Assembly (NCBI GenBank): GCA_030411725.1
Contig: MU839839.1
Location: 868,001-932,000 of the forward strand
Length of the DNA stretch: 64,000 nt
Source of the DNA: Echria macrotheca
Lineage: Eukaryota; Ascomycota; Sordariomycetes; Sordariales; Schizotheciaceae
Reading direction: 5' to 3'
In this document: piece after piece, positions 34,325-45,852 of the stretch
Layout of the letters: each line of letters begins with the position of its first letter
Numbering within the stretch: position 1 is the stretch's first letter
Program-made: the position numbers and the translations under genes
Notes under the pieces: model-generated
The model's database searches: none
Seen by the model: only the letters and a program-made list of their open reading frames with translations
What the model was told of the DNA's origin: nothing

Positions 34325-36190
34325 TCATCTCTCGGTGATCTGTTCCCCGAACCTCTGCACAATCTCCTTTGTCGTGATTCGGATGTTTGGATTGGGTGCT
34401 AGCATGTCGTGTACAAGCCGCTCGAGTCGGTCCTGGAGGTTCAGGTTGGTCCGCATCATGTTGACCTCGCTCAGCCACTGCCGCATGCTGGCGGCAGCGT
34501 CTGACGGACCGCCGCCCCTCTGGTGCTGATGGACTTTGGAAATCAGCCAGTGAAGATGCTTGGGGTGAGCCCTGTTGCCGCGGGCATCCGGGAATGGCGT
34601 CTTTCCGAGCACATAGAGCATGGTTACGCCGAGAGCCCAGACGTCGCTCGCCGGTCCACGTTGTTTGACGGCGATGTACTCTGGCGGCACATACCAGGGC
34701 GTCCCGCCTGTTGATGGCGCATTCTTTGCGTAGGTCGACAGACCCAGATCGCAAAGAACGGCCCCCCGTTCGCGGCTGTACAGGATATTGCCCGGCTTGA
34801 TGTCGTTGTGGACCAGGCCGCGAGCGTGGATGTAGTGCAGGGCGCTGGCGATATCGCGTAGGATCCGTAGGGCATCAGCACGGTCACCGGCGAACTGGTC
34901 GCCACCAATACGCCACGTGCCTCTAGCAGCGAGGTCGCGGGCGTCCACATGCTCCATATACAGCGACAGATACCGAGCATCACCGCCATACAACCGCACA
35001 ATGCTCTTGTGCTGGAGGTTCTCCTGGTACTGAAGCTCCCTCAACCAGATGTCGGCCTGGTGGATGACATTGCGGGCGGCCAGCGCTTCATTATTGGTAG
35101 TGGCGGGCGTTCGCGTCTTCAGAACTTTGACCACGATGACGTTGCCAGGTACGTCGGAGTGGTTGGCGGTAAATACGCTCGAAAGGCTGGACGATGCGAT
35201 CGGATCCCGCTTCGTGATGGTGTACTCATCAAGCTCGCAGCCGCCTGGGATAGCTACAGTGTCGTCCGGTTGCATGTCCAAAAGCGGGTGGCCGTTCGAG
35301 ATGACAACCTCCTTGCCCTTCTCGGCAGTAGGGAGTGGGAATACTAATGGATTGGCCTTTGGTGGAAGGAACATGATGACGCCGTCGTCCTTGGCCGCCG
35401 AATCCGATGGTCGTAGCCGCTTGCCGGGGCTGACGGGGTTCTCGTCGTCGGCGATGAAGGACCTCTTCCCGGCAGAGTTCACCATATCACTGACATCTGA
35501 GGTCGAGGTGGAGGTGGAGGTGCTCGATAGGGTCCGAAGCCTTGCCGGCCGCTTCTCGAGAATCCTAAAGTCCAACACCTCACACTCGTTGACCTTGATC
35601 CGCCATGTCCCGGGGACCAAGGCTTTGCTGAACGCTGGATTGACATCGTACTCCTCTCCGGGCCTGCCGGCGGGCGTCTGGGACACCTTGGACAGAGTAA
35701 ATGGCACGTGGGACCGGTTCACCAGGATCTGGTTGTCGCTGGCCGGGTCGTAGTAGAGTTCACACCACAGCGGCGGCCGTGGGACGGCATCGTCGCACCG
35801 CTCGCCTGGTATTCGGACGGAGAAGGAGATGTCTCTGGGAGTTTGCGTAACGGCGAGGACCTTGTGTTCAGACTGCTCCTTGTCGGCAACCTCGGCGTGG
35901 AGAGCCAGCCATCTGCAGACTTCTTGGTTTCCGGGACTGACGGAGCGGTCCCGCGTCAGGGGCCGCATGAGAATCCGAATATCCTCATTCGGCGGGACGA
36001 CGAGATCGTCCAGCGATACCGCCCCGCCGGTCTCGTCGCTGAAGTGGCCCCTGCGGGCATCCTGAAGCCGTGCCTCGATTTCCGACTGCGAAAATGGCTC
36101 CGTCTTCTCCTCCGAGACCTCGGAGTATTCCCGAACATCGCCCATCACGGCGGGACTCCGGGCGGTCGGGGCCCGGCCCGGATCAAGCAT
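34325..36190 (-). CDS. FHA-like/protein kinase with HND catalytic loop
   Basis: A single exon of 621 residues. The N-terminal half includes an FHA-like stretch (about residues 130-175, with LVNRSHVPF) and a Ser/Thr-rich linker (about 225-240). The kinase domain spans about 325-615, with VVVKVLK (ATP-site Lys), WLRELQYQENLQHKSIVRLYG (helix C to strand 4), H461-N462-D463-I-K465-P-G-N in the catalytic loop, D481-L-G in place of DFG, GTPWYVPPEY for the activation-segment end, and DVWALGVTML. The catalytic Asp and Lys are kept, but Arg of HRD is replaced by Asn and the Gly-rich loop is not recognisable. It is probably active without activation-loop phosphorylation, as in other non-RD kinases. An alternative start is Met16 (36145). 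Similar FHA-like kinases are expanded in Sordariomycetes and sometimes lie near HET genes. Confidence 0.85.
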   Translation of the reverse strand: MLDPGRAPTARSPAVMGDVREYSEVSEEKTEPFSQSEIEARLQDARRGHFSDETGGAVSLDDLVVPPNEDIRILMRPLTRDRSVSPGNQEVCRWLALHAEVADKEQSEHKVLAVTQTPRDISFSVRIPGERCDDAVPRPPLWCELYYDPASDNQILVNRSHVPFTLSKVSQTPAGRPGEEYDVNPAFSKALVPGTWRIKVNECEVLDFRILEKRPARLRTLSSTSTSTSTSDVSDMVNSAGKRSFIADDENPVSPGKRLRPSDSAAKDDGVIMFLPPKANPLVFPLPTAEKGKEVVISNGHPLLDMQPDDTVAIPGGCELDEYTITKRDPIASSSLSSVFTANHSDVPGNVIVVKVLKTRTPATTNNEALAARNVIHQADIWLRELQYQENLQHKSIVRLYGGDARYLSLYMEHVDARDLAARGTWRIGGDQFAGDRADALRILRDIASALHYIHARGLVHNDIKPGNILYSRERGAVLCDLGLSTYAKNAPSTGGTPWYVPPEYIAVKQRGPASDVWALGVTMLYVLGKTPFPDARGNRAHPKHLHWLISKVHQHQRGGGPSDAAASMRQWLSEVNMMRTNLNLQDRLERLVHDMLAPNPNIRITTKEIVQRFGEQITER

Positions 36191-38528
36191 CTAGGCGGCG
36201 CGATGAAAGAACAAGTATGACAAAAGGTTTAAAAAGGTTTGAAGTGGAAACCGAGTCAGACAGACCGCGTAATGTAGAAGGTAGCACGGTAACGCAAGGA
36301 TGAGTGACTCTAAACGAATGGATGTGAGAGGCAGCCTGGGCAATCGCTAGGCACCGACCCAGAAATGCGAGAAGGGAAAATGCTAGAGGAGCGCAAGAGG
36401 TGGGGGAGCTGGGAGCGCAGATGGATAAATCAAGAAGCCAAATGGTCCCTCAAACAGCAAAAGGGCGCGCTTTTCGTCCTCAACTTTCCATTTTGGCTGG
36501 ATGCTGAATGACCGTTGACGTTGACAGACTGTCAGATGGGCGCCGGTGAAGGTGTGCGAGCGATGGAGTACGCCCTGCTGATGGCGCCTCAGCCTCACTT
36601 CGTGAGGGGGGAAACGAGGACAGTCATCGAAGCGGGCAGAACTGAGCGGCGACGGATGCCTAGCAGGCGCCCTGCTTGTATAGGCGCTATGGTGTTAGTG
36701 CAGCTCTGAGCTGAGAGTTCCGCCTTAACTCTCGATGCGCGCAGCTGATGATGCCAGCTTAGAAATCGCCATCATTCCGGCTCGAGGGCACTTGAATACC
36801 GGCCATGAGAGCATCGCCTGTGATGCGGCTGATCCAGCGGAAGAGCGTCTGCTGGGCGCCGAGACCGACCCGGTGAGGGCCATGAGCCGGTTTTAAGTTG
36901 TGGTTACCAGTGATCAGGCTCTCGGAACCCGTCTTAACATTGAATTCTGGTTCGTTGGTTCTTCAGCTGACACGCCTGGCAGGTCGGCCGACTCAGGTCA
37001 CCAGCTGCCAGTTACGAGAGAGGCCGTCAGCTATAAGAGCCGGTATTGTCGCTCCTGTCCTGGGGAGAACTCGCGGGAATCCTCATCTTCATCGCTGCCG
37101 TCAGCAACTCTGGAGAGTGTTCGAATACGCGGTGAGATGTCGCCGATAATAAATACCCGGGACGACAGTCAGAGAGCCTCGGCGAGATAGAACGCGTTAA
37201 TCTCCAGCGCCACGACGCGAGCGCAGCCTAGCTGCAGGCAACTTGCCGTCGTACTTCCGAGTACTTATGAGCGCCGACAGCGGGCACCGGTGCCTGCACG
37301 CCCGGATGCGCCATGATTTCCTTTTCGTAGAGGTTGCATGACAATTCCGTGCCAAGAGAATTCCAGTCCGACATTCCAGAGGCGCTGCTCCGCACACACC
37401 TTCCTCCAGGTCCGTGTCGTCATGAGGTTGCACGCCCCTCCATTTGGCGGTGGTCTGCCTGCTGGGTCGTCAGCCTCAGCGCGAGGCACGAAGACCGACA
37501 ACATGACAAACCGGCGGATTTGAGTGCGCTTGAGAGTTACGATGGTGGGATAAATATGCCAGAAGCGATGGGATGAATGGACTATTTGCCGCCGCAAGCA
37601 TTTTGAGGGCTCCCACTGACGGCGCGATGGCAATGGCACGAGGGAATAACAACACCACTCCTGATGATGAAGTGTGAAAATCTGGCCAGAATTCAGGGCA
37701 CGAGACTGAGAGGTGGTGTGACGACAGAATGGGGGGGTGGTTGATGGATTGACGCCCACCTTCTTCGGGCATCACCGCGGGAATCCGCAGAATTTGCCTG
37801 CGGACGGCCTGTGCTTGCTGACAAGCGAGTCGCTGTTTCCATGCTGATTCCCATTGGATAGGACCCAATTTCGTGAATTCGATTGATTGGCCCTGCGCCG
37901 CTGTGGTGGAGTGGTAATGCAACACTAAATCGACGGTCCAATGACGAGTGCAGATCGCATACTTGCGCTAATGCAGGCTGCGGCTTCAGGCGGAGCCCTC
38001 GTGTCCCACAATCGCCCCACCGTCTTCGAAGGTTTGGCATTCAATTGGTCGCTGCTCGACAATCAGGGATGGGACTGGTTCTTTGTGTTTTGGGTGTCCA
38101 GCGCACCGCCCAGCCGATTGTTGCGAGGCTTCCAACTCCCGCCGTCGCCCCCAAGCCGGCCATGTCCTCCCCGTCAACCCCCATCCGCGACACCCGTCTC
38201 CCTCCTGCTGCCATCGAGACTCCAGCACGCCCACCAGCAATTCTACCACAGCCAAGACCCTAGAATTTGCACCCTCGAGCGTTCACGATGTTCGGTTCCA
38301 TAGCCCTGGTCTAGATGGCTTCCAGCATGTCTACAGGGCCCAAAACTACCTGTCCCAGCAAGCAAGCACGCTCCCAGTAACCGGTTCTCGACTTTGGACT
38401 CCTCTCACCGCAAACCCCCGACCCCAGCGTCGACAGTACGATAGAACGATACCCACTTTGCTTTCCCGCGCTTCATTCGACCCTCGCTCCCTCTCTCGCA
38501 TCCCGCAGACGACACCAGAAGACAGAGA
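36191..38528. other. Long intergenic region, no gene supported
   Basis: 2.3 kb between the divergent kinase gene and the gene at 38529. Several overlapping short frames exist on both strands, but none has domain, splice or start-context support. The last ~250 bp are C-rich and probably the 5' leader of the next gene. Confidence 0.4.
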
Positions 38529-39674
38529 ATGGATGATCCGGCCGACCCTTGCTGGGGCTGGCCACACTGGAAGTTTGGCCTGAAGAGGGATGACCTCTTC
38601 ACCAAGCTGCACGATCAGTATAATACCGTTCCCTCGGCTATCCAGGACCCGGAGGCGTTCCATCACGATGTTTTCGAGATCTCTAACCAGGCCACCTCCA
38701 CTGATGAGTTTCACCGCCTCCTCCAGGACCGTAAGGAACAGCGACTCCGCGAGCTAAACGAGTCCCTCGAGTCGGCCGCCTTCGAAATCATCGCCAACCC
38801 GTCGCTCATCGGCACAGAGCAGTGGCAGTACGCTGTCCAGCTCTTCCGGACGAAGTCTCTCGACTCGTTGGTGCGATACTATGCCTCCTATCTTCCCCAG
38901 AGCCACCCGTGGCACAAACCGGCGAGTTCGTGCTCCGACACGAGCAGCACGGTGGACTCGATCGCGAACTCGCATGGCTCGTTCTTCGATGATGGTCCCC
39001 TCATGACGGACGAGCCCCTGGAGTTGGAGAAATCAGATTCTTATAAGGCGCTGCTGCCGCCATCCCCCCGATCCATGACGACGTGCTCGGACTCGTCCGC
39101 AGCCTCGCCCATGGATATCCCCCATCACGACTACGATCTCAACACATTGACACCCCCGCGAACTCTTTCTTACTCGGAGTCCGAGCCTGATCTCCACGAG
39201 GAGGACTTCTCTCAGCCTTGCGACGTTGAGTCGCTGGCCAGCTCTGTATCTGCCGTATCAGACGCTGCCAAAGACGATGCCATCCACAACTTGGTCATGC
39301 CAACGATTGTCGACGATCAAGCGGACACAACCTATCTTTCCTCCCAGCTCGATGTCGTCGAAGCGGAGACGCCGACGCCGAAGCCAGAGCACCAAGCTGC
39401 TCCGTTCTTCGAGCCGAAGCCATCGCTACCTCACCGACGACATCGCAGCACCTCCCCATCACGACCGTCTCCGCTCGCGCGATGCGAGGCGGAGATTCGC
39501 GATCCTCGAAGTTTCTCGCCCTCATTGCAGTTACCGAGACAGGTGCGCGCGGAGTGTATGGCGGCGGTGCGGAGGAGTAGGCGAAACCGCCGTGAGCCGG
39601 CGACGTGTATCAGGAAGGCCTCGCCCGATGGGCACCGCACGAGGCCCAGAGAGCGAAGGCGTGTTGACAGGTAG
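38529..39674 (+). CDS. Unknown protein with ordered N-terminal helical region
   Basis: A single exon of 381 residues. Residues 1 to about 130 look ordered and helical. They are rich in acidic residues, Trp and aromatics, with WGWPHWKFGLKRDD, FHRLLQDRKEQRLRELNESLESAAFEII and QWQYAVQLFRTKSLDSLVRYYASYLP. Residues 130-300 are Ser/Thr/Pro/Asp-rich and probably disordered. The C-terminal ~80 residues are Arg-rich with RRSRRNRR-type clusters that could act as a nuclear localisation signal or bind RNA. I do not recognise a named domain. A nuclear regulatory role is only a guess from the basic tail. The start is the first ATG after a C-rich leader. Confidence 0.65.
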   Translation: MDDPADPCWGWPHWKFGLKRDDLFTKLHDQYNTVPSAIQDPEAFHHDVFEISNQATSTDEFHRLLQDRKEQRLRELNESLESAAFEIIANPSLIGTEQWQYAVQLFRTKSLDSLVRYYASYLPQSHPWHKPASSCSDTSSTVDSIANSHGSFFDDGPLMTDEPLELEKSDSYKALLPPSPRSMTTCSDSSAASPMDIPHHDYDLNTLTPPRTLSYSESEPDLHEEDFSQPCDVESLASSVSAVSDAAKDDAIHNLVMPTIVDDQADTTYLSSQLDVVEAETPTPKPEHQAAPFFEPKPSLPHRRHRSTSPSRPSPLARCEAEIRDPRSFSPSLQLPRQVRAECMAAVRRSRRNRREPATCIRKASPDGHRTRPRERRRVDR

Positions 39675-41194
39675 CATCTGGAGTCATGGCGTTTTGGAGA
39701 AGCGAAGGACGGGTCAACCGATACCCCTGTACATATGTCGTTTCACGATGGTACATATCTGCTTTTTATTGATGATACTATTTCTGCATTTCTATGGTGT
39801 TTTGGTGTTTCTGTGATTTGGCTACTGCAAGTGCAACGCCTCTACAGAGTAGGTACCCCGCCCCACAATTCTGAGGTTATTCCCAACCCCTCATTCTCTC
39901 ACTGTCGTCCGTCAGCGCGCACCACGATTGAAGTCCCCCTCAATCTTCTTCTAGGTAAGGCTTAGTATCGCTTTCAATCGTTTCCCAGTGGATTCAAGCA
40001 GCGGAACCCACGCCTGCTCGAGGCAACTGCCATCAGCTACGGCATGTGGGCACCTTGGCTCTGATCAGACACCATCACGGTTCTCCCGAGGTGTGGCTGG
40101 AGAAAGTTTTGCGATTGGCGCCCCAAGAATTCGGCATCACTCTGCTCCGTACCGATTCTGAAGTTGCGAGTGCATCCCACAGATCGACCTTGTCCGTTGT
40201 TTGTCGTCCGGGTTTAACAAAACTACGAATTCCCGGCTCATCATCCAGAATATGCGTCGTCCGTGTACGGGTTCGGCGTCCGGAGTTTGCAGATCATCCC
40301 TTTCCTCCTGGGCTGATTTCTGGCTTTAGTAAATACCTAATAACGGAATAGAGCTGGACTCCTCTCTGTGTACAGTATCTATCACTCCGTTTCCCTTCAA
40401 GATTCTTGAAGTCTGAATTAATAAACAACCGGTTCCATATCTAAGGGCTCTTGCATCCCTCGCCCCCACCAGATATAATCCCAGCCATTCCTAACGGTAG
40501 GTAGGTAGCCATCGTGATCGATCTGTAGAACCTGACATTCAGTGTCAACATCATTAATCGAAAAGTTTTCGTATGTGATGTCATGATAATTCTGGCATCC
40601 TTCACGGCGGTGTGAGTAACCCAAAGTTCCCTTCCGGAGTCAAAAGGTGCGGGCCGATAACTAAACAGATGGCGCCGGGACGTCTCTCGATGATGCTTAC
40701 CAAGCGGGCCAACACGGCGAGGCAACCGCCAACGATTGGATGCTTGCTTGCTTGCGTGCTGCTGCGGCCGAGCATCCAGCAAAGAGATCAATTGCCTGAT
40801 GAACGGTTTCATCCGTGCAGCGTCAATTAGGCGGGTGGGAACATTGGCCGAGCCCCGCCCTTGAAGCTTGTCAAGCTGGAGACGCTGCAGGCAAATCCTT
40901 AACGCCGATGGCGGCAGGCACGCTGGCGGAGGCGAGACATGTCGTCACGACGCCAGGGACCGACGCAACCGCTTTGCGGGCCCCACCTTGCCCCGCGGGC
41001 CAGCTCTTCCGGGTCGCGGGAGAGCACAAGGCGAGGGTCCATGGAGGCTCTGTTGGAACAAATAAAGCGCTCAATCCGCGTCCCGGGTGTTTCCAGATTT
41101 CTTCCCTCTGAAGAGAACGTCTCAAGCCAAAGCGACCCCTCCCCCGAATACTAGCCAAACCCACACCCGAACCCCACCCCCAACTCGCAACACA
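39675..41194. other. Intergenic, no gene supported
   Basis: 1.5 kb spacer with GGTAGGTAGGTAG at about 40497 and a CA/CCC-rich leader before the reductase gene at 41195. An 280-codon minus-strand frame overlapping this and the reductase exon is a shadow. Confidence 0.4.
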
Positions 41195-42311
41195 ATGGCA
41201 TCCCCGGTGGTTCCCACGGCCTACGAGCCCAAGAACATGAAGTTCCGCTACCTGGGCAACACGGGACTGCAGGTTTCGCTGTTCTCGCTTGGCGGGTGGC
41301 TGACATACGGCGGCACGCAAAAAGGCTCCATCGTCAAGGAGATCCTCAAGACTGCGTGGGAGCATGGCGTGGTATGTTATGTCCAAATCTCTGTCCCCAT
41401 ACTGGTCGTGCGCGGACTGACAATCCCAGCAAACATTCGACACGGCCGAGACGTATGCGAACGGCGCGTCCGAGGTCGAGATGGGCCAGGCGCTCAAGGA
41501 GCTCGGGTGGCCGCGCGACGAGTACGTGCTGACGACCAAGGTGTTCTTCGGCACCGGCCGCAAGGAGCCCAACACGCGCGGGCTGAGCCGCAAGCACGTC
41601 GTCGAGGGTCTCAAGTCATCGCTGGCCCGGCTGCAGACGCCGTACGTCGATGTCGTCTTTGCGCACCGCCCGGACCCGGCGACGCCGATGCTCGAGATCG
41701 TCGAGGCTTTCACTCAGGTCATCCGCAACCTGAACCTGGCCTACTACTGGGGCACATCGGAGTGGAGCGCGACGCAGATCACCGAGGCCATCGAACTGGC
41801 GGCCCGCCACAACCTGATCGCGCCCGTGGTCGAGCAGCCGCAGTACAATGCCTTCCACCGCGAGCGCTTCGAGGTCGAGTACGCGCCGCTCTTCGAGAAG
41901 CACGGCTACGGCACCACCATCTGGTCGCCGCTCGCCAGCGGTGTGCTCACGGGCAAGTACAACGACGGAATCCCCGAGGACTCGCGCTTCGCCACCAACA
42001 AGGCCTTTTTCGAGAACACGGTCAAGCAGCTCAAGTCGCCCGAGGGCCAGGCCAAGATTGAGAAAGTCCGCAAGCTGACGGCCATTGCCGAGCGGCTCGG
42101 TGCGTCGGTGTCGACACTTGCGCTGGCGTGGGCCGCAGCCAACAAGAATGTCAGCACCGTGATCCTCGGCGCGACCAAGATCGAGCAGCTCTTGGAGAAC
42201 TTGAAGGCTGTAGAGCTGCTGGACAAGCTGACGCCCGAGGTGCTTGAAGAGATTGAGGGCGTGTTGGCGAACAAGCCCAGCCCGCCCAACACTTTTGGTC
42301 GCAAGAGGTAA
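41195..42311 (+). CDS. Aldo/keto reductase, Kv-channel beta-subunit type
   Basis: Exons are 41195-41371 and 41430-42311, giving 352 residues (intron of 58 nt, donor GTATGT, branch CTGAC). This is an NADP(H)-dependent (beta/alpha)8 oxidoreductase close to the voltage-gated potassium-channel beta subunit group. It starts MKFRYLGNTGLQVS after a short leader. The active-site residues are Asp and Tyr in FDTAETYANG, Lys in TTKVFFG and His in FAHRPD. Cofactor-end motifs SVSTLALAWAAANKNVSTVILGATKIEQL are present near the C-terminus. It is cytosolic. The natural substrate is unknown, and fungal members reduce aldehydes and ketones. Confidence 0.94.
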
Positions 42312-43078
42312 AATGAGGGACAAAGTGGGATATATAGATGAGATGGATAATAAATACCTCGTTTTGAATCTCTTCAGACTCGTGGGCCTTGTTCAGCGTG
42401 TTGTAGATGGACCTGCCGATGTTGGATGGAGAGTGCAACTGCGGAAACATGGACTGACGTTGAAACGGTTATCTAAGAGCTCGGACTGGAATCCGGTTAA
42501 TCCGAGACATGGGCATCAAAGCTGTGAGGGGACAGTTGACGTGTCGGGAGTTGGCTTACTCAGGACACGCACGTACAGCATCATCCGCCGCCGCGGCGGC
42601 GGAGGAGGCTGATCAGCATGGATCACGTTTACAAAGACAGACGCGGGTGGCTGGACTTGCTCTGCTGCGTAAATGCGGCCTATTGCCGCCGAATCTATCG
42701 ACTCCCATTGTGTCGTCATCTTTCATTAAGACGTGTGGCGGCCAAACAGCGGTGGTGATAGTTTTGGAGTGATATGTGGTGACCGACTATCCTTGGCGAG
42801 GGCAAAATGCTCTGCTACATAGGTAGGTTTCTGCCGTGATATACGCCGAATCTATGCACAAGGGACTCATTTTCTGATACTGCTACGGACAATATGAGAC
42901 ACGCGATCACATCGGGCTTATGATCCTTCGATTGGTCGACGGACGACGTGTTGCCCGACAGTATGTATATAATGTATATATGTTGGCACATTTCTCCCGT
43001 CAAGAGCTGAGGCTGAACAATATCGGTGCCATCCAGTAGCCTTATAATCCCCGCTCAACTGAAAACAGTACTCCAGTA
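42312..43078. other. Tail-to-tail intergenic, no gene seen
   Basis: 767 bp between the convergent 3' ends of the reductase gene and the HET-like gene. It contains a short TATGTATATAATGTATATATG stretch near 42961. No gene is supported. Confidence 0.4.
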
Positions 43079-45352
43079 CTAAACAAGGACGATGGTCTGG
43101 CGGTCACTCTCCCGCCCAAGACCAAGCGTCTCCAGAACATCAACATCTTTCCACTCCCCTCGGAAATCCCGGCCGCTATGCTGCTGAAACCACCCGCAAC
43201 GACTATAAACCCCACCACCGCCATCATTCCCGTCACCAGCCGGGCAAGGGCGAAGAACAAGCCCCTGCATAGCAAACCGCCGCGACGTACCAGGAGTGTC
43301 CAGCGCCATAAACGTCAAAGGCAAGGCAAAATACTCGGACGCGCCGTCGCCATGCTCTCTCGCGAGCGCTTTCTCCTCAGCCGCGTCGAAAACAATACCC
43401 GCCGTCGCTCTGCCCGCATCCAAGAAAACGGCACAAAACCCGTCCTCAGAACCTCGACTATCGTCCTGCCTAATCTCAACCGGAACGAGCCGGCCCCGCA
43501 GGCTAAGCGTCGCCCCATCAACCGCGCGTGATTCCGTCTCAGCAGCAGGACGAGTCAACGACGAGACGTCAACAACTTCAGCGACGGCATCGTCGAGTAT
43601 CGTCCCGGGACAGATGATGGTTGTCAGCGCGCACCCGATAATAGGCACGGGTACATAGAACACGTAATCCGCCGGCGCTGTTGTGGCAAGCCACGACCAC
43701 GTCGGGACGCCACTTACTCTCCGACCTGGCGCGGGAGTCTCTTTGTCTCCCATCGGCGTTTGCTTGGTGGGAACGACATGCCACAGGAGCTGGTGGACGC
43801 TGTGCGGAGCGGCAAACCACAGCCCGGTGCGGTACACGGCCTTCTCGAAACCGGGCTGGTAAGGGGACGCGAGATCGCGGAGGTGGGATGCCATACTGTC
43901 CGCGAGCAGGAGACGGGTCCCTTCTTCTTTCGTCTCCGGAGCTTGTTGTTGACCACCTCCGGCTGCGGCGGAGAAGACGGATACGACCTGGGTCCAGAGC
44001 GATGTTAGCCTCTCGGGGAAGGGCCACGCGCCGGCGGGCAAGGCGATGGGCATGGGATGCGAGTCGTCGAGGTTGTGAAAGGCGCGGGGCTCGAGGTTGT
44101 GGATGCCGCGGATGAGAGGGAGCTTGCTGCCGTTGCCGGCGCCGGAGGGGAAGGTCTCGCTGTAGAGCGGGCCCTCGAAGCACTGCCACCAGAGTTGTTG
44201 GGTGGTGCAGTAGAGTGTTGCCGGGGCGATGAAGTTGTCGTGGTACGCCTGTGCGTCTGAAGTCGAGGGTGCGAGTGACTTGCGCAGCGCATCTGGGTCG
44301 AGGACTGCGTATTTGGAGGAGGAAGGGGCCCAGGTGGGGGCGACGACGGGGACTCCTGAAGAATTCAGGTCGGCTGTGGGAAGGAGGCCCTCGTCGTCGT
44401 CGTCGTCCTTTGAAAAGTGGTGAGCAGATGCGGGGGCAATGTTGAAGAGCCCGCCGGCAATTATGTCACTCTTGTGGTGGTGGTGACGTTTGTCTCTGAT
44501 GAGAGTATCGTCGTCGTCCCAGAGGTCTGGTGTCCACAGAAAACGTGCCCCGGCATGTTGTGTGATTGTCAGGGCATCCTGAATGATCCTGGGGAGTTCG
44601 TTCAACGGCAGCCAGTTGTTATCGCTGATGGCCAGAAGAGACGAGGTTCCGGCCAGCGTCTTCGTTTGGCGACTCAGTGTTACATAGGGAGGAAAGGGGG
44701 CGGTTTCTGGCCCCAGCGACGTCAGTCTAACAGATCCTTGACTGTTTCCGCTCCCTAGTTCGAGAAGCCTAGAGGGCTTGCGAAGCTCAAGTTTCTTTAC
44801 TGTCTCGCGGTAGTGCTGGCAGGCTGTATGCGGCGCATTGTTGGACTGGCAGCAGTCAGAGATCCAGCGGCTCAGCAAGTCGAGTCTCTGCGTCGAAGGG
44901 ACGTTCAGGGAGATGATGTCTTGGTCAACTATCCGGCCGGTGAGGAGACGCATCAGTATTGTCCTTTCATTTTGATGACGAGCAAACTAACTCTTGACGA
45001 CTTCAAAGAGATAATGGGAAGGCTTGATGTTGGAGTATGCAGCGTGCTTATCGTTGATCTGTACATTCAGCATGCAGGTACCCGGAATCTGGCTTCTTTC
45101 CCAGAACATGTAATTTGACAAGGGTTCCTGTTCTTCCGAGTCTATGTCATTCGATGGTGAGCCCCGCGATTCGATGCTGAAAATGGAGCAGATGAAACAT
45201 CCGGCCTCGACAGCGGTGCGGAAACTCTGGAGGTTGAGATGGTGGGTGTGGCTGGCGGGAAAGTCGGTTTGTACTACTGTCCGGTGAGGCCCGGCTGAGC
45301 CATTAAAAATGGAACCACAGGCGTGGCACAGGCGGTCGTTGATCTCGACCAT
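43079..45352 (-). CDS. Divergent HET-like protein with N-terminal CxxC
   Basis: Exons are 44992-45352 and 43079-44928, giving 736 residues. The 63-nt intron has donor GTTAGT, branch ACTGAT and acceptor GATAG, with the split codon A|TT. The N-terminus MVEINDRLCHACGSIF...CFICSIF is the Cys-pair leader typical of one class of HET proteins. The HET core is recognisable in layout but eroded: the usual ALSYCWG position reads VTLSRQTK, and the YLWIDSLCI position reads FLWTPDLW. The later VSGVPTWSWLATT block and the C-terminal LGLxxE-type end are usual for HET proteins. Loss of the core HET residues suggests an altered or regulatory HET protein, or early decay. The frame is fully open, so it is not an obvious pseudogene. 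Confidence 0.78.
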
Positions 45353-45852
45353 GTTGTAAGATAGTTATGTGAGAACAATAGTAAAAGGGATAGCTTTGTG
45401 ATGAACGACATCGAGAGGCAGGCAGGAAACGAGGGCAAACGAGTTTCATTTATGCTGATGCCCTACCAGCGCAGCCTATTCTGATGTTAGAATGGCCCGC
45501 AGACTCGTTGGATCAAGTATGCGGAGCTCCGCCAGTGCTGCCTATTCAAACGCATCTTCCCGGTGGTCCACTTCGTGCAGCGTCCAATAGATCCAGGTGC
45601 TGGAAGCCACTGACCAGTGAAGCACACCTCGAAATCTCCCAGCGCCCGAATCTATTGGATGCTGCACAAAGTGGACCAAACCGGTGCTCGCGAGTATTTA
45701 CGGTATCTGAGAGAGGTACACCCCCTTTTGACACGGGGAGCAGCCCCCATTTCACCTCAGAATGTTATTAAGTTAACTACCAGTCTGTTACTAATGTCAG
45801 TATGCATGATTTTCCGCAAACAGATTGCTAAACCCCGATCGGCGGATTGCCA
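45353..45852. other. Intergenic with a large imperfect palindrome
   Basis: 500 bp upstream of the HET-like gene and downstream of the gene ending at 45853. It holds the inverted repeat at 45560-45684 and no supported gene. Confidence 0.45.
45560..45684. repeat. Imperfect inverted repeat (~47-bp arms, 29-nt spacer)
   Basis: Arm 45560-45606 pairs with arm 45636-45684. Apart from one 2-nt insertion, the differences I count between the arms are all transitions. The pairing core is GTGCAGCRTCCAATAGAT. It could be a foldback element remnant touched by RIP, or a structured RNA. Confidence 0.6.

Noticed and set aside
40871..41713. 280-codon minus-strand frame across the reductase 5' region
   Set aside because: It overlaps the first exon, intron and second exon of the reductase and has no recognisable domain.
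41616..42323. 235-codon frame antisense to the aldo/keto reductase
   Set aside because: It is a shadow of a well-supported conserved gene on the plus strand.
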